The translations under genes were made by a program, and so were the position numbers. This document shows, in pieces, positions 34,755-45,710 of a stretch of DNA of 64,000 nt. Positions within the stretch are counted from its first letter, which is position 1; each line of letters opens with the position of its first letter. The DNA comes from Diploptera punctata (Eukaryota; Arthropoda; Insecta; Blattodea; Blaberidae), in the NCBI GenBank assembly GCA_030220185.1, contig JASPKZ010004954.1:1-64000 (forward strand), written 5' to 3'. The notes under the pieces are model-generated. The model saw only the letters and a list, made by a program, of their open reading frames with translations, did not search any database and was not told the DNA's origin.

Positions 34755-35970
34755 TTAACCCCAGCCTCCAACCTGCAGGACCAAGGATACCTCTTTTCGT
34801 CTGGGTCATCATTCTTGACCTGCTACCAGTAGCTCTCACAGTCATATGACCACACAAGCCCCACTACTATGTCAAAGTAGAGAGAGAATCGAGGATTGTT
34901 GCTTATATAATATCTTAAAATATATTTTGTGTTGATTCTCGTACAACAAAACTACATCTCCTTTTGTCATTTTATTACCCAACAACCAAAATGTTAAATA
35001 ATGCGTTTATAATATATTTTTACCTGTCACGGCTGTGTAACGTGGTAGGAAGGCTTAAATTGTAATCTATTGGTGTTACTTACAGAAACTGAGAACCTCT
35101 GTATTCTAGAACCTCATTCATAATCTCAAATTTCGCTGTATCATAAATTATTTTTAAGAGTAAAAATTCTCTTCACTGAATTCAGTAATTATTTGTTCAA
35201 TGAAGGCGTTAAATGAAAAACTTTCAAGAAGGAAGAGCTGCTAAGACACGTTCGTTCTTTACACTTGTAAGTAAATGACTTTTGGGATATTTTATACTGA
35301 TTAACTTCTTTTTAATATCAAAAGACATTAACTTAGGGAACGAGAAACCAGTCAATTTCATTATACACGTTAATGGAGAACGATGTGGCGGAAGAGCAGT
35401 TTTGGTGGTGTAGCCTTTGAAGATGAAACTTGCTTTTAATGTCTTAAAGAAATTACGCTCTACTATATTCCAGTAACAAGAGCTGGCCCTCTTAAGACAG
35501 TTAATGTATGTGGCTGGCTTCTATAGAAAAGATACATGATCTTATCTCGTTAAAACGTATTTCACCCACTCCTCAAACATTACTTGTGATGTTAAAAATA
35601 TACACTATATATCTTCTAATGACATTCAATGTCAGAATATTTTTATATGTAAACTACTAGGCTAGCGTATCATATAAGTAGTGTGATACTGAACGGAGGT
35701 ATTTAAAATAGTCGTCAATCTTGTAACATAAAATAATTTGAAATAAGAAAATAATATCTAAATAGACATTAAATCATTTTAAAAAACTGAATACGTGTGT
35801 TATCTTTGCTTAAATCTTTCAAGTAGCTTATTTCTGATTTCATTTTTAATAGATAAATTTGTCGAATCAGGCACAATAACAGATTTTTTTAAAAATATGA
35901 ATAAAATACATTTTTATATAAAATATTCCTTTATAATTTAAAAAATGAGACCTAATTACTTCATTATATT
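34755..35970. other. No gene seen
   Basis: AT-rich, no family match found. Confidence 0.4.
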
Positions 35971-35976
35971 TTATCC

Positions 35977-36345
35977 CGCGCCGTAGACCAGCGGATAAAG
36001 GAAGGGATGCCTTGGTACAGAGGTATGGGACTTGCGCTGATTCGAGTCACCAAGGGAGAAGAAATTTCCTCGTGGAATTTCGGTTAGTGTGGCACTGGTG
36101 TCTACCCAGCATCGTGAGGAATTAGGGTCGCTACAACGAGTAGGAATCCAGGTTTTTAAAAATCAGCTATAACGGCTGGGAAACCCGACACGTTGACAAC
36201 GTGTTATCCCCAATACTGGCTAGAATATCATCCACCTCTATGATTAACACATATGGATGAGAGGCCACCAGCCGGATGTTGTGTCATGGAGTAGGATAAT
36301 ATCTTACTCTTACAGATAATTCCTTGGCCCTAGGAGTATGGGAAA
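35977..36345 (+). mobile_element. SINE-B copy outside the array
   Basis: The head CGCGCCGTAGACCAGCGGAT and B-box-like GATTCGAGTCACC precede a body matching the array SINE-B: GAATTTCGGTTAGTGTGG, CATCGTGAGGAATTAGGGT and GATTAACACATATGGATGAG. About 75-80 percent identity by eye, so SINE-B predates array amplification. Confidence 0.75.
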
Positions 36346-36970
36346 AATATACTTTATCAATTCTCTTTAGGGTCTGTACCGAATTATATTTTTAAAATTC
36401 GTACTTATTTTAGATTATTTAACGTCAAAATTCGCATCGCGTCAGTAATCTTGTATATTGTATCCATAAGGTGTGTAATATGCTTAGGATATATTATTTT
36501 GTAAAATCTTGTATTCTTGTAACTATTAATTATATTATGAAATCATGATTATGATGAAATAGGTTGCTAGTAATGAAATTGCAACCTGGAATTTATTAGA
36601 AGAGTAAAACCAGGTAAAAACGAACTCAGATTGGTAGACAACAAGAGCCTCAAACTTACTGCCTGATCCCGCACGCAAGGTTAATATAAATAATTATCAT
36701 TAGAATTAAAATTATGAACTTTTGTTTTCAAATTATTTTCTTCACTTATTTTAAATTCATAATTTTATTTCATTTTTATTTATAGACGCTTTATCCTCAA
36801 GATTGTACCACAGTATAGGGATCTTACGTGTATCCAGTAAGCAGATGTTTGTATTTTGTGACATAGGCTATACTTTGAGTACAAAAATTATTGTTTTTAA
36901 TGATGCTATGAAATCGTAAATATGATGGAATGGATCCTGGTAATGAAATACCAATCCTACATTCGTCCAA
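36346..36970. other. No gene seen
   Basis: No supported feature. Confidence 0.4.
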
Positions 36971-37205
36971 ACAAATGTTACTCTTAGTATTAAAAGATTC
37001 CGGGCTATGTGGCCGTGGTCTATAACTGGCGTTTCTTCCAGACGTTTCTCCCTCAACTGCGGAGGGTATCTTCAGTGGCGAGCGCTTCCAGCTGTTGTTT
37101 CCCTGTCGTAGAATCGACTGCGACGTCGCAGTCCACACATAGCCCGGAATCTTTTAATACTATGATTACCGGCCGTGAAAGCCTGCATTCCACAAATGTT
37201 ACTCT
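36971..37205. mobile_element. Foldback element B relative with 14-bp target duplication
   Basis: Flanked by ACAAATGTTACTCT at 36971-36984 and 37192-37205. It has the full left arm of element B, centre GCGACGTCGC, but only the outer ~20 bp of the right arm (CATAGCCCGGAATCTTTTAA) plus the same GATTACCGGCCGTGAAAGC tail. It is an internally deleted palindrome. Confidence 0.85.
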
Positions 37206-37480
37206 CATTTTACAGTTAAAAAAACCCTACTTGAAATAAATCAATTTATTAATTCTTCTATAAATTACAAGTAGGCTATTTTACGGAATATTACACTATA
37301 ATAAGTAGTTTCCTAACAAGTATTTTCACGGAATATTATAACTATTAAATATTCTGTAAAAGAACATAATAAAATCATAATTTGAATGAATCGCCTTTGT
37401 AAAATTTAAATAAATTATTGTTGTATTGTTGCTTAGATCAGTTGATATGTACTATAATAACACAATTCATAATTTAACAT
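37206..37480. other. No gene seen
   Basis: AT-rich spacer. Confidence 0.35.
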
Positions 37481-37482
37481 GT

Positions 37483-37512
37483 CTGAAGAAGGTACAGTGT
37501 ACCGAAACAGCT
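37483..37512 (+). other. CTGANGA-hairpin-GAAA motif
   Basis: CTGAAGAAGGTACAGTGTACC followed by GAAACAGC. The GGTACA/TGTACC stem sits between the two boxes. It is the same layout as in foldbacks A, B and D, here without a long inverted repeat. Confidence 0.35.
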
Positions 37513-37824
37513 GTCACTCAATATTTCTTAATAAATATGAAAATCAAATAACACTAAGTTTTATTTTTACTTAATTAATACATTCATATCAATTGCTTTT
37601 TTTACTTCTCCATTGTAGCTTTACTCTCATTTGACAGGTACTTTTACATGCCAACGCTGCCTAGGCCTTTAGATCACCTACATACGTTTAGGACCACACA
37701 ATAATAAAAAGGGCCTCTCTGGATGAGTGATCAGCTCAATCAATGACCTCCTCCGAAAAAACACAAATTTAAAACCACTCACTCGTGCATGTATAGTAAA
37801 CATGGTGAATAATATAATGATGAT

Positions 37825-38005
37825 TATGATGACCAGATGATGTTCTGGAACCGTTTGGGTCTTAAAGTTTCCTGATATTTGTTCTAAAAGCGAGAACATT
37901 TTCCGAAAATAAAACACCCAGGATATCTGTGCCGACCGTGGATCGAAGATGGACTTAGTGCTTATAAGGCAGTGATACTATTCCGAGATTACGGCGGTGG
38001 ACCAT
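37825..38005 (-). mobile_element. SINE-A fragment
   Basis: The minus-strand head (GGTCCACCGCCGTAATCTCG, B-box-like CGATCCACGG) and body AAACGGTTCCAGAACATCATCTGG match SINE-A at lower identity. An old copy. Confidence 0.55.
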
Positions 38006-38009
38006 ATCC

Positions 38010-38590
38010 AATGAATTTGCCTAAATTAACATTTAATACATTCATTTCAATATTACAAAATTATATATTTGAATTTCCTTTTTAAATGATGAAAAATATA
38101 AAAACTACGTACGACAACGGACAAAAACAATAAATAAATTACAAATATAAATATCCTTAGTGCAATCATAAATCACTCAATTAATGACATTCATTATCTT
38201 CTCCGACAGATTCGTCTAGACCCCACGATTGTGAACTAACTCTACGGCTTATGTGATCTTAAAAATTTAATGCTGCATTCTTGGCATTTATCTACTTTCT
38301 TTTCTTTAAAGTTTTTTTCACGTTTATTTAAAGATGTTTTAATATCTAAGTCTATATCGTGTTTATAATGTGTATTCAATATGCTTTAATATACAGAGTG
38401 CTACAAAAAGTAATTTACAATGTTTCAGGGATTGAAGGGGAGGCCAAGATGAACATGTTTTATACGTATCAATATGCATATTGATAGTATTAGCTAGTAT
38501 TAGATCACATCACCATTATCTTTTGTTTAAGTCGATATTTTAATAATATCTTAAAATTTTAATAAATATGTAATTTTTGTATAATTTTAC
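38010..38590. other. No gene seen
   Basis: Contains ACAGAGTGCTACAAAAAGTA near 38394, similar to ends of mariner-derived short elements. No second end was located. Confidence 0.35.
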
Positions 38591-38650
38591 TATTCGCTGG
38601 TCGAGTGAAAGAGAAGGTCTTACGGCCTTAACTCTGCCAGCTAAAATAAA
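38590..38650 (+). mobile_element. 3' end of a CR1/jockey-like LINE
   Basis: GCTGGTCGAGTGAAAGAGAAGGTC-TTAC-GGCCTTAACTCTGCCAGC is the same 3' UTR hairpin as at 45645-45692. An A-rich tail and an (ATT)n tract follow. Confidence 0.65.
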
Positions 38651-38747
38651 ACATTATTTTTATTATTGTTATTATTTTTATTATTATTATTATTAACATT
38701 ACTATTAATATTATTAATATTTTTATTAATATAATTAATATTATTAA

Positions 38748-38826
<79 letters not shown>
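38650..38826. repeat. (ATT)n microsatellite
   Basis: Long interrupted, then pure, ATT tract. Poly-Ile frames across it are artefacts. Confidence 0.95.
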
Positions 38827-39000
38827 GAGTATCCACTAGTGGCGCAAATAAATGTCTGAGAGTGCACGTATTTCGTAACTTCATGATTTAGGTAGGTCAA
38901 TGTTGACGTCATGTGCTGATGTCTTGTGCTAAGACGATCAACATTATTTCGGTTAGGGATGAGACGATGTTCTCAAGAAAAAGGATTTTCAACAGTCAAA

Positions 39001-39007
<7 letters not shown>

Positions 39008-39047
<40 letters not shown>

Positions 39048-39052
39048 GTTAT
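39008..39052. repeat. (ATT)n microsatellite
   Basis: Pure trinucleotide tract adjoining a LINE remnant on its right. Confidence 0.95.
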
Positions 39053-39700
39053 TATGAGGAAAGTAATGGCATTCAACGAGAAAGACCATATGAGGTGTAA
39101 AATGGGAAATACCATATGAGGTGTAAAATCAGTATTAATAACAGTATAATACAACAGGTGAACAATTTTAATTATTTAGGATACAACGTATCATACTGCC
39201 AGAAGCAAGATATTAACATAAAATCAAATAGATTTTACAGAATGTGTGGCACTATAAGACGGACACTGAAAAATAAAACTTTGAGGAGCACACAACTAAA
39301 ATTTTACAAAATTATGGCAGTACCTATCTTAACATATTCAAGTGAAAATAGGACTCAAAACCGTTCAGACAGAAGGAAAATAGAAGCTGCAGAAATGAAG
39401 TTCCTTCGTTCAGTAGCGGGTGTGACAATTTTGGACAAGAAAATAAGTGAGGATATTAGGAAGGACTTAAATATTTTTAATTTAACAAATAGAATTGACA
39501 ATATGAGAAACAACTGATATGAACATGTCAAGAGAATGCCTACAGATTGAATCTCTCAGCTGTTACTAAAGTACAAACCAATAGGACATAGAAATGTTGG
39601 ACGCCCATTTACTAGATGGGAGGATTCATTAAATCCCATTTGATGTGAAAACAGGTCAAAAGGCCTTATTCCATGAAGCAGAAGAAGAAGAAGAAGATGA
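39053..39700 (+). pseudogene. LINE ORF2 3' fragment, family of the 55.5-kb element
   Basis: RKVMAFNEKDHMRCK, then INNSIIQQVNNFNYLGYNVS, MCGTIRRTLKNK, MAVPILTYSSENR and KIEAAEMKFLRSVAG align motif by motif with the C-terminal third of the 528-codon frame at 55504. A stop interrupts just before YEHVKRMPTD, and a second precedes SQLLLKYKP. The tail GAAGAAGAAGAAGAAGATGA suggests the retroposition 3' end. A short direct repeat (CATATGAGGTGTAAAAT, 39087 and 39113) disrupts the 5' part. RT motifs A to C are missing through 5' truncation. Confidence 0.75.
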
Positions 39701-40328
39701 GGAAATTTGTTGTGCGCCGTTATCAGCAGCGATTTGCAGTGTCATTGTGGGCAATCATCTGTTTGGCTCATATGTTTTGGCAAGCCGAATATGTGGTGGC
39801 AATTAATGTATGTATGTGCATGACGTCCTACCACAGCTCCTAAAAATATTCCAGCAGCAGACATTATTTAAAGACAATGGTGCCCCTTCATATTATTATA
39901 TCAATGCCAGGAACTACCTTCTATTTTATATTGTCTTTTGTTATTGTTGCAATAGTAATAATTTATTATCTTTACATCAGTAATAACGAGACCTTCCACA
40001 ATAATTAGATTAGCGGGGATTTATTTCTGTAGAGAAAGATCATACGTTTTGCTTATGAGACATATGAAGAGATTTTAGACCGCGTTGCTGCAGATGTGAT
40101 AGTCATTTTGCCAACTCCTACCATTTTTAATCATTAATCACTAATAGACAAATTATACCTTTGAGTAGAAGTAAATGACGAGCTTTTAAACAACATGTCT
40201 AAGTGAAACCTGAAAATTCTGTTTAGAAAAGATGTAAACTTTTAGTACGGTATGTAGAGCTGGGCACAACTCAGATGGAAACGGACGATAAGTATAACTA
40301 AATTATTTTATTTTATTTTATTGTTCTT
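39701..40328. other. No gene seen
   Basis: No recognisable element. The right limit is the target duplication of the next LINE. Confidence 0.4.
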
Positions 40329-40343
40329 AGGTTTTACAATGAC

Positions 40344-41435
40344 TACATATGACCTTTATTGATTTAGAGATGGCATATGATAGTGTACCTCGACAATTGT
40401 TATGGATGGCATTGAGAAATATGAATATCTGTGATAAATGGATTAATATTGTTAGGAGGATCTATAGTAATACAAAAGCTAAAGTAAAAATACAGAATAA
40501 TTTAACAGAGGAATTCACAGTGAATAAAGACCTTAAGCAGAGATGCAGTTTGTCACCAATCCTTTTTTAACATTTATTTAGACCAGGCTCTTAACTTGTG
40601 GTATAAAAAATGTTCTCAAATGGGTATTCCTATAGGAGGAAACGTACTGCATTCATTGTGTTTGCAAATGATCAAATAATTTTTGCAGGGGATGAAGATG
40701 ATATGAAATATAAGATAAATAAATTAATGGAAGAATATAAAAAATGGGGACTGAATATAAATTTACAGAAAACAGAATATATGTGTTTGGGAAAGGATGT
40801 GGATGACCTCATACTTGAAACAGGGTAAATAAAAAAATGTGAATTTTTGTAATATATTGGGTCAATAATTACAAGTTTCGGTACCTGTGAGAGAGACGTA
40901 CAGGCTAAAATTGCAATGGCAAAAAATGCAACTAAGACATTACATGGAGTAATTTGGAACAAAAATATTACAAAGGAAACTAAAATGAAAATTTATAAGA
41001 GCATAATACAGAATATTTTGTCATATGGAAGCGAAACTTGGTCTTTGGCGGAATTACAAAAGAATAAAATTAGAACAGTTGAATTCGATTATTTTAGAAG
41101 AAGCCTCCAAAAAACAAGACAGGATAAAATAAGAAATGAATTCCTTTGGAGAGAAATGAAGGTAACCACATCTGTTGTTAAGAGGATTGAGAATCAAACG
41201 CTTAAGTGATATGGCCATGTACAAAGAATGGAAAATGAAAGATGGCCAAAAAAACATATACCAACGGTCACCCCCTGGAAGAAATAAACGTGATAGACCA
41301 AGATGGAAATGGAAAACCTACATCAGAACAATAATGGAGGATAGGAATTTGGAAGAGGGAGATTGGAATGATAGAGATAAATGGAATCTGAAGACGGCAA
41401 ACCTATAAGTGCGGGAAAGCCGAGGAAGAAGAAGA
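40344..41435 (+). mobile_element. 5'-truncated LINE with 15-bp target duplication
   Basis: Exact AGGTTTTACAATGAC at 40329-40343 and 41436-41450 brackets a 1092-bp element ending in GAAGAAGAAGAAG. The coding part begins inside the RT domain. The insertion has clean ends, so the precise integration site can be read. Confidence 0.9.
40349..41405 (+). pseudogene. Broken RT C-terminal half of the 40.3-kb LINE
   Basis: Motif A is FIDLEMAYDSV. Motif B is eroded to DLKQRCSLSPILF (the usual G and G are lost). A stop/frameshift follows, then motif C reads FANDQIIFAGDEDD, with N replacing the first catalytic D. WGLNINLQKTEYMCLG, SYGSETWSLAE, YGHVQRMENERWPKK and a DRNLEEGDWNDRDKWN end follow in shifting frames. 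The D-to-N change and the frameshifts make it inactive. Relatives are at 23.6 and 51.3 kb. Confidence 0.8.
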
Positions 41436-41559
41436 AGGTTTTACAATGACCTTGATATCTTCCAGTGCCTATCTCAGGATTTTATATACAATCTGCATTT
41501 TTTCATGTTCTTTTAACTAAGCCTTTTTCTTCCATTGTTCGGACTACTCATAGTGTCCA

Positions 41560-41790
41560 TGTTGGACATGTTTTGTTAAAGGAAGATGGAAATGTAGCTA
41601 AAACAGCTATGAATGGAATATCCAAGGAATGTCCAGAAGAAAAGAAAGATCCAGAATTACTTGGCGAAACACTGTTACAGGGCGAGCTGAGCAATTGGCG
41701 AAGAGTTGGAGTGAAGTTAAGATGCTGGCAATGAATAGAATATATTGTCGATATTTCGTGGAGGCCTTACTACTCTTGACGGGGGTGATG
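41560..41790 (+). pseudogene. LINE C-terminal fragment
   Basis: ITWRNTVTGRAEQLAKSWSE then VKMLAMNRIYCRYFVEAL resembles the RKTWRNTVxxDLxxxGKSWxE end of certain non-LTR ORF2 proteins. Only about 50 codons are recognisable. Confidence 0.5.
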
Positions 41791-42186
41791 GGAATTACTA
41801 CTAATTTTGTCCTGGTTAGTTTTGATCTTCCTCTCTTCCTTCTTCGTGTCGAAAAGCATTATACATCTTACACGGTAACCTGTTTTCCATCATCTTTTTC
41901 ATATGACCTAACGATCATAACTGAGTGTTTTCATAGTTTTTATTAAATATATTTTCTCTTCCTGAAATCCTTGCTGATCGTCTCGCCAGAAATCCACTTA
42001 TCTCAAATGTAATGTATCTACTGTTCTTCCATCAAAATGACCAATATGTCATGAGTTTAATAATTGCATTATAAAAGTTCACTTCGATTTTATTATGTTA
42101 TCTTTATCACATAAAATACTGTGTAAACGTGATACAGTTGTCCTATATTTGTTAGTTCTTGAACTGATATCTTCACGATATTTCCA

Positions 42187-42425
42187 CCCAAAAAGTGTGC
42201 ATTCTAATCAATGTTCTTATTATTCCTTTTCCTTTTATAATAATAATAATAATAATAAATATTTTATGTTTGGTTCTACAATTATTAGTTCTTGATCTGA
42301 TATATTTACAATTGTCATTTTTTATTACTTCCATCCTCAAATGTGTGCATTCTAATCAATGTTCTATTATTTCTTTTCTTTTTTATAATAATAAATATTT
42401 TACATTTGGTTTTATTGTTATACAA
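42187..42425 (+). repeat. Diverged tandem duplication (~145 bp period)
   Basis: GTGTGCATTCTAATCAATGTTCT...CTTTTATAATAATAA...AAATATTTTA-TTTGGTT occurs at about 42195-42280 and again at 42342-42415, differing mainly in AAT repeat number. Confidence 0.75.
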
Positions 42426-42452
42426 TTTGTTTTCTTTGGATGAATATTTTAA

Positions 42453-43055
42453 CTGCTAAGAAAAAAGGGATGTTTTAGAAACAGCTTTATCCCCATACCC
42501 TACTCCTTGCAGGTAGTCCATTTCAATGCTCAAAGTATTACTGCACATATAGATGAAATCAGAACAATTTTCTTCTCTTTGAATATCCATGCTCTTCTCA
42601 TATCTGAAACGTGGTTAAATCCCAACATTACCTCTTCTTTAATTGACATGGATGGTTATACTTTTCTTAGACATGATCGTGTTTACAGTCGCGGGGGCGG
42701 TATTGGAGCCTTCGTTAGAACGGACCTTACTCCTAAAATTGTGTATTTATCTAATAACGAACCATCTGCTGAAATTATGTTCATAGAAATATTTGTGAGT
42801 TTCAAAAAATGTCTTATCTGTGTAGTATACCAACCTCCTAAAATAAAAGCTATCGCTGAAATAGAGTCCACATTACAAAACGCGCGAATACAATATGAAC
42901 ACGTTATCGTTATGGGCGACTTTAATATAAATATACTAGACACTGATAACAGACATACCCAACAACTGATGGCTACGTTCCAGGCTTGTGATATGACTCT
43001 CCTACCCCTAGGCCTACACATCACACTCATCACTCTGAGATGTTACTTGACTTAA
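42453..43055 (+). pseudogene. Endonuclease domain of the 42.5-kb LINE
   Basis: Endonuclease/exonuclease/phosphatase fold motifs occur in order: FNAQSI, LLISETWLN (catalytic E), GGGIGAFVR, VVYQPP and VMGDFNIN (catalytic D-x-N). The usual C-terminal SDH-type motif falls after the frameshift near 43015, as SVHDIIF. This protein would nick the target DNA for retrotransposition. The frame reaches VVHFNAQ without an ATG; a TTG is the nearest candidate. Confidence 0.85.
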
Positions 43056-43690
43056 TTGCAACTAATAATCCAGACAGAGTACTTACTCACGGGCAACTGC
43101 CAGCCCCGGGAATATCAGTACATGATATTATATTCTTAGCATATTCGCTGCACTGCCCTAAATCGACTCGAAAGAATATTACGTATAGAGACTTAAAACA
43201 TATAGACAATGCAGCCCTAATTGAAGAAGCTATGCAGATGCCGTGGCATTCAATATGGACGCTGCATTCTGTAGATGAAAAAGTTGAAGCACTAAATGAC
43301 TTTATACTACAATTATACAACAGACACGCCCCACTAAAAACTAAACTCGTGAAACAACGCCCTGCACCCTGGATGACTCTTCCAATTCGTAACTTGATGG
43401 CTCATAGAGACGCAGCACATAAGAAATATAGACTCGACAAAACAGACAGAAATCTCAATCAATATAAGTTACGTAACAAGACAAATCAAGCTATAAGAAA
43501 CGCCAAACTTAGACATTTATACAGCCTAACAGATACCAATACTTCAGAAATCTGGAAAAATTTGAATAGAATGGGAATAGAGAGAAAAGACACGCAGGTA
43601 GACAAATTGCCTGTTTCTCTGGACACACCCAATAATCACTTCACAGGTATAACTACTACTCCAAAGGATAAAACAAACAATAAATGAATT
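43040..43690 (+). pseudogene. Linker region of the 42.5-kb LINE ORF2
   Basis: A 215-codon frame continues from MLLDLIATNNPDRVLTHGQL through APWMTLPIRNLMAHRDAAHK (the WMT..IR..M..RD pattern of LINE linkers) to GIERKDT. A frame change near 43660 leads into INELSLTNQPDREHFHFSY. Confidence 0.8.
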
Positions 43691-45289
43691 ATCACTGACA
43701 AATCAACCCGACAGAGAACATTTCCACTTCTCGTATGTTACAGATTACGACGTAAAGAAAGCCATCATGCAAATAAAAACCAAAGCAGAAGGAACTGACC
43801 GTATAAATATTACTTTACTGAATAAAATAATCGACGCTATTCTACCTACTATAAATCATATTTTTAACTCCTCACTACAAACTTCTACATATCCCTCATT
43901 GTGGAAACAAGCCCTCATACGCCCACTGCCTAAAGTTAAAATGCCCTTAACTCCGAACGACTTTCGACCCATTAGCATTTTACCTGCCCTTTCAAAAGCT
44001 CTGGAACGATTAGTCCATAAAAAACTGACTGACTACCTAAATGAACACAATCTTCTAGATCAATTTCAGTCAGGCTTCAGGACAGGACACAATACAAATA
44101 CTGCTCTACTAAATATTTGCGAAGACATGCGCGAAGCTGCTGATAATCGAAAACTTACCATTCTTACATTACTGGACTTTAGTAAAGCATTCGACACGGT
44201 AGACTTGGACTTATTGTTGCATAAACTTAAAAACCTCTTACTCTCTGATAGTGTCACGCAATGATTCAATGCCTACCTTCTTGAGCGCCAGCAATCTGTT
44301 GTAGGAAATCATGCATTATGTTCTTCTTGGTCCTTCTGTAAAGCTGGGGTTCCACAGGGTTCGTTGCTTGGACCTTTACTTTTTTCAATCTACATAAATG
44401 ACATATCTAACTCACTAAAGCATTGCAAACATAATTTATTTGCAGACGACATGCAAATCTACATCCACACAGACAAATATTCTCTAAATGACGCTGTTGC
44501 CAAAATTAACGAGGATCTTGATTCACTAATGACTTGGACAGTTAAATATGGACTGCAATTAAATCCTAGAAAGTCACAATCAATCATTATGGGTCACCAG
44601 AGACAGGATACAATACAAATTAACCTAAACACAGTCTCGCATGTGTCACTAAATGGAGTTCAAATCCCTTATAGTGAGACAGTAAAAATTCTAGGAGTAT
44701 TTATTGACAACAACTTAAATTGGAATACACAAATAAACCATACATGCAAAACAGTCTTCTCAATAATACATTCATTAAATCGCGTAAGAAATTGTCTGCC
44801 ATTCGCTCTAAGGAAAATGTTAGTAGAAACACTTGCAATGCCCCATTTTGATTATTGTGACACTCTTTTTACAGACTTAAATATTATTTAAACTCAAAGA
44901 CTTCAACGTGTTCATAATTCTTGCGCACGTTTTATTTGTGGTATTCGCAAATTTGACCATGTTACACCGTCCCTGGAACAATTATCGTGGCTTCTTCTAA
45001 GAGATCGTAGAATGTCCAATCACTATCCCTTCTCTATAAAATCCTTAACACATCATCGCCTAATTATTTATCACGCCGCTTCATCAGACTATCCGACACA
45101 CATAATCTTGACACTCGATCCCATCAGCACATTGTCCTTTATATCCCTCCTCATCACACTGTATATTATTCATTATCTTTTACGGTCTCAGTTACCAAAA
45201 CATGGAATTCCCTTCCGCCCTATGTCAGAGACTGTCAAACTATAACATCCTTCAAAAACAAATTAAAGAATTATTTAATAACAAACTAA
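43690..45289 (+). pseudogene. Reverse transcriptase and C-terminal domain of the 42.5-kb LINE
   Basis: RT motifs: GTDRINITLL, PNDFRPISILPALSKALERL, FQSGFRTGHNTNTALL, motif A LLDFSKAFDTV, motif B GVPQGSLLGPLLFSIYIND, motif C NLFADDMQI, then LNPRKSQSIIMG. The TGA at 44262 falls between A and B. After the TAA at 44889 the coding sense goes on: TQRLQRVHNSCARFI, then in a new frame TKTWNSLPPYVRDCQTITSF and KNKLKNYL to TAA at 45287. All catalytic residues are visible, but the protein is interrupted at least four times after motif A or in the linker. Confidence 0.85.
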
Positions 45290-45710
45290 CTTATACACCT
45301 CATTGATAATATTCTTTTAACAATTAATAAATTTAATTATCTATGAAAATAATATTAAGATTAACAAATATTTTCTTTTGTTTTGTTTTAAATATTGTAC
45401 AAACTTAAAATTAGTTTTCTATATCTCATTTTTCTTTGTTTTATATATACATTAGACAGGGACAATTTAATATGTCTATATTGTATACATTTTATTATTA
45501 GTTTTAGTCTTAATTTTAACTAACATTAACTAGTTGCATTATAGATCGTAATATAATAGATATTATCTTTTTGACCAAATTTTTATTTAGTATTTAATAT
45601 TAGAGTTCATTGTGATTGTTATATTCTGATGTAATATATGTTTGCCCTGGTGAGTGGAAGAGAAGGCCACATGGCCTTAACTCCACCAGGCTAAATAAAT
45701 AAATATAAAT

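Larger units (their letters stand above)
42453..45710 (+). mobile_element. CR1/jockey-like LINE, endonuclease plus reverse transcriptase
   Basis: About 3.26 kb carries an APE-type endonuclease, RT, C-terminal domain and a 3' UTR. The UTR hairpin is at 45645-45692 (CCTGGTGAGTGGAAGAG and its partner around GGCCACATGGCC), before AAATAAATAAATA. Frameshifts lie near 43015 and 43660 and after 45005. In-frame stops are at 44262 (TGA where W is expected) and 44889 (TAA). The frame is open upstream to 42453 with no ATG, so the 5' end (ORF1, start of ORF2) is missing or unrecognised. No target duplication was found. Confidence 0.85.

Noticed and set aside
38628..38912. Poly-isoleucine, poly-tyrosine and poly-asparagine frames (also at 53.6, 54.5, 58.2 and 58.5 kb)
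   Set aside because: Direct translation of ATT/AAT microsatellites.
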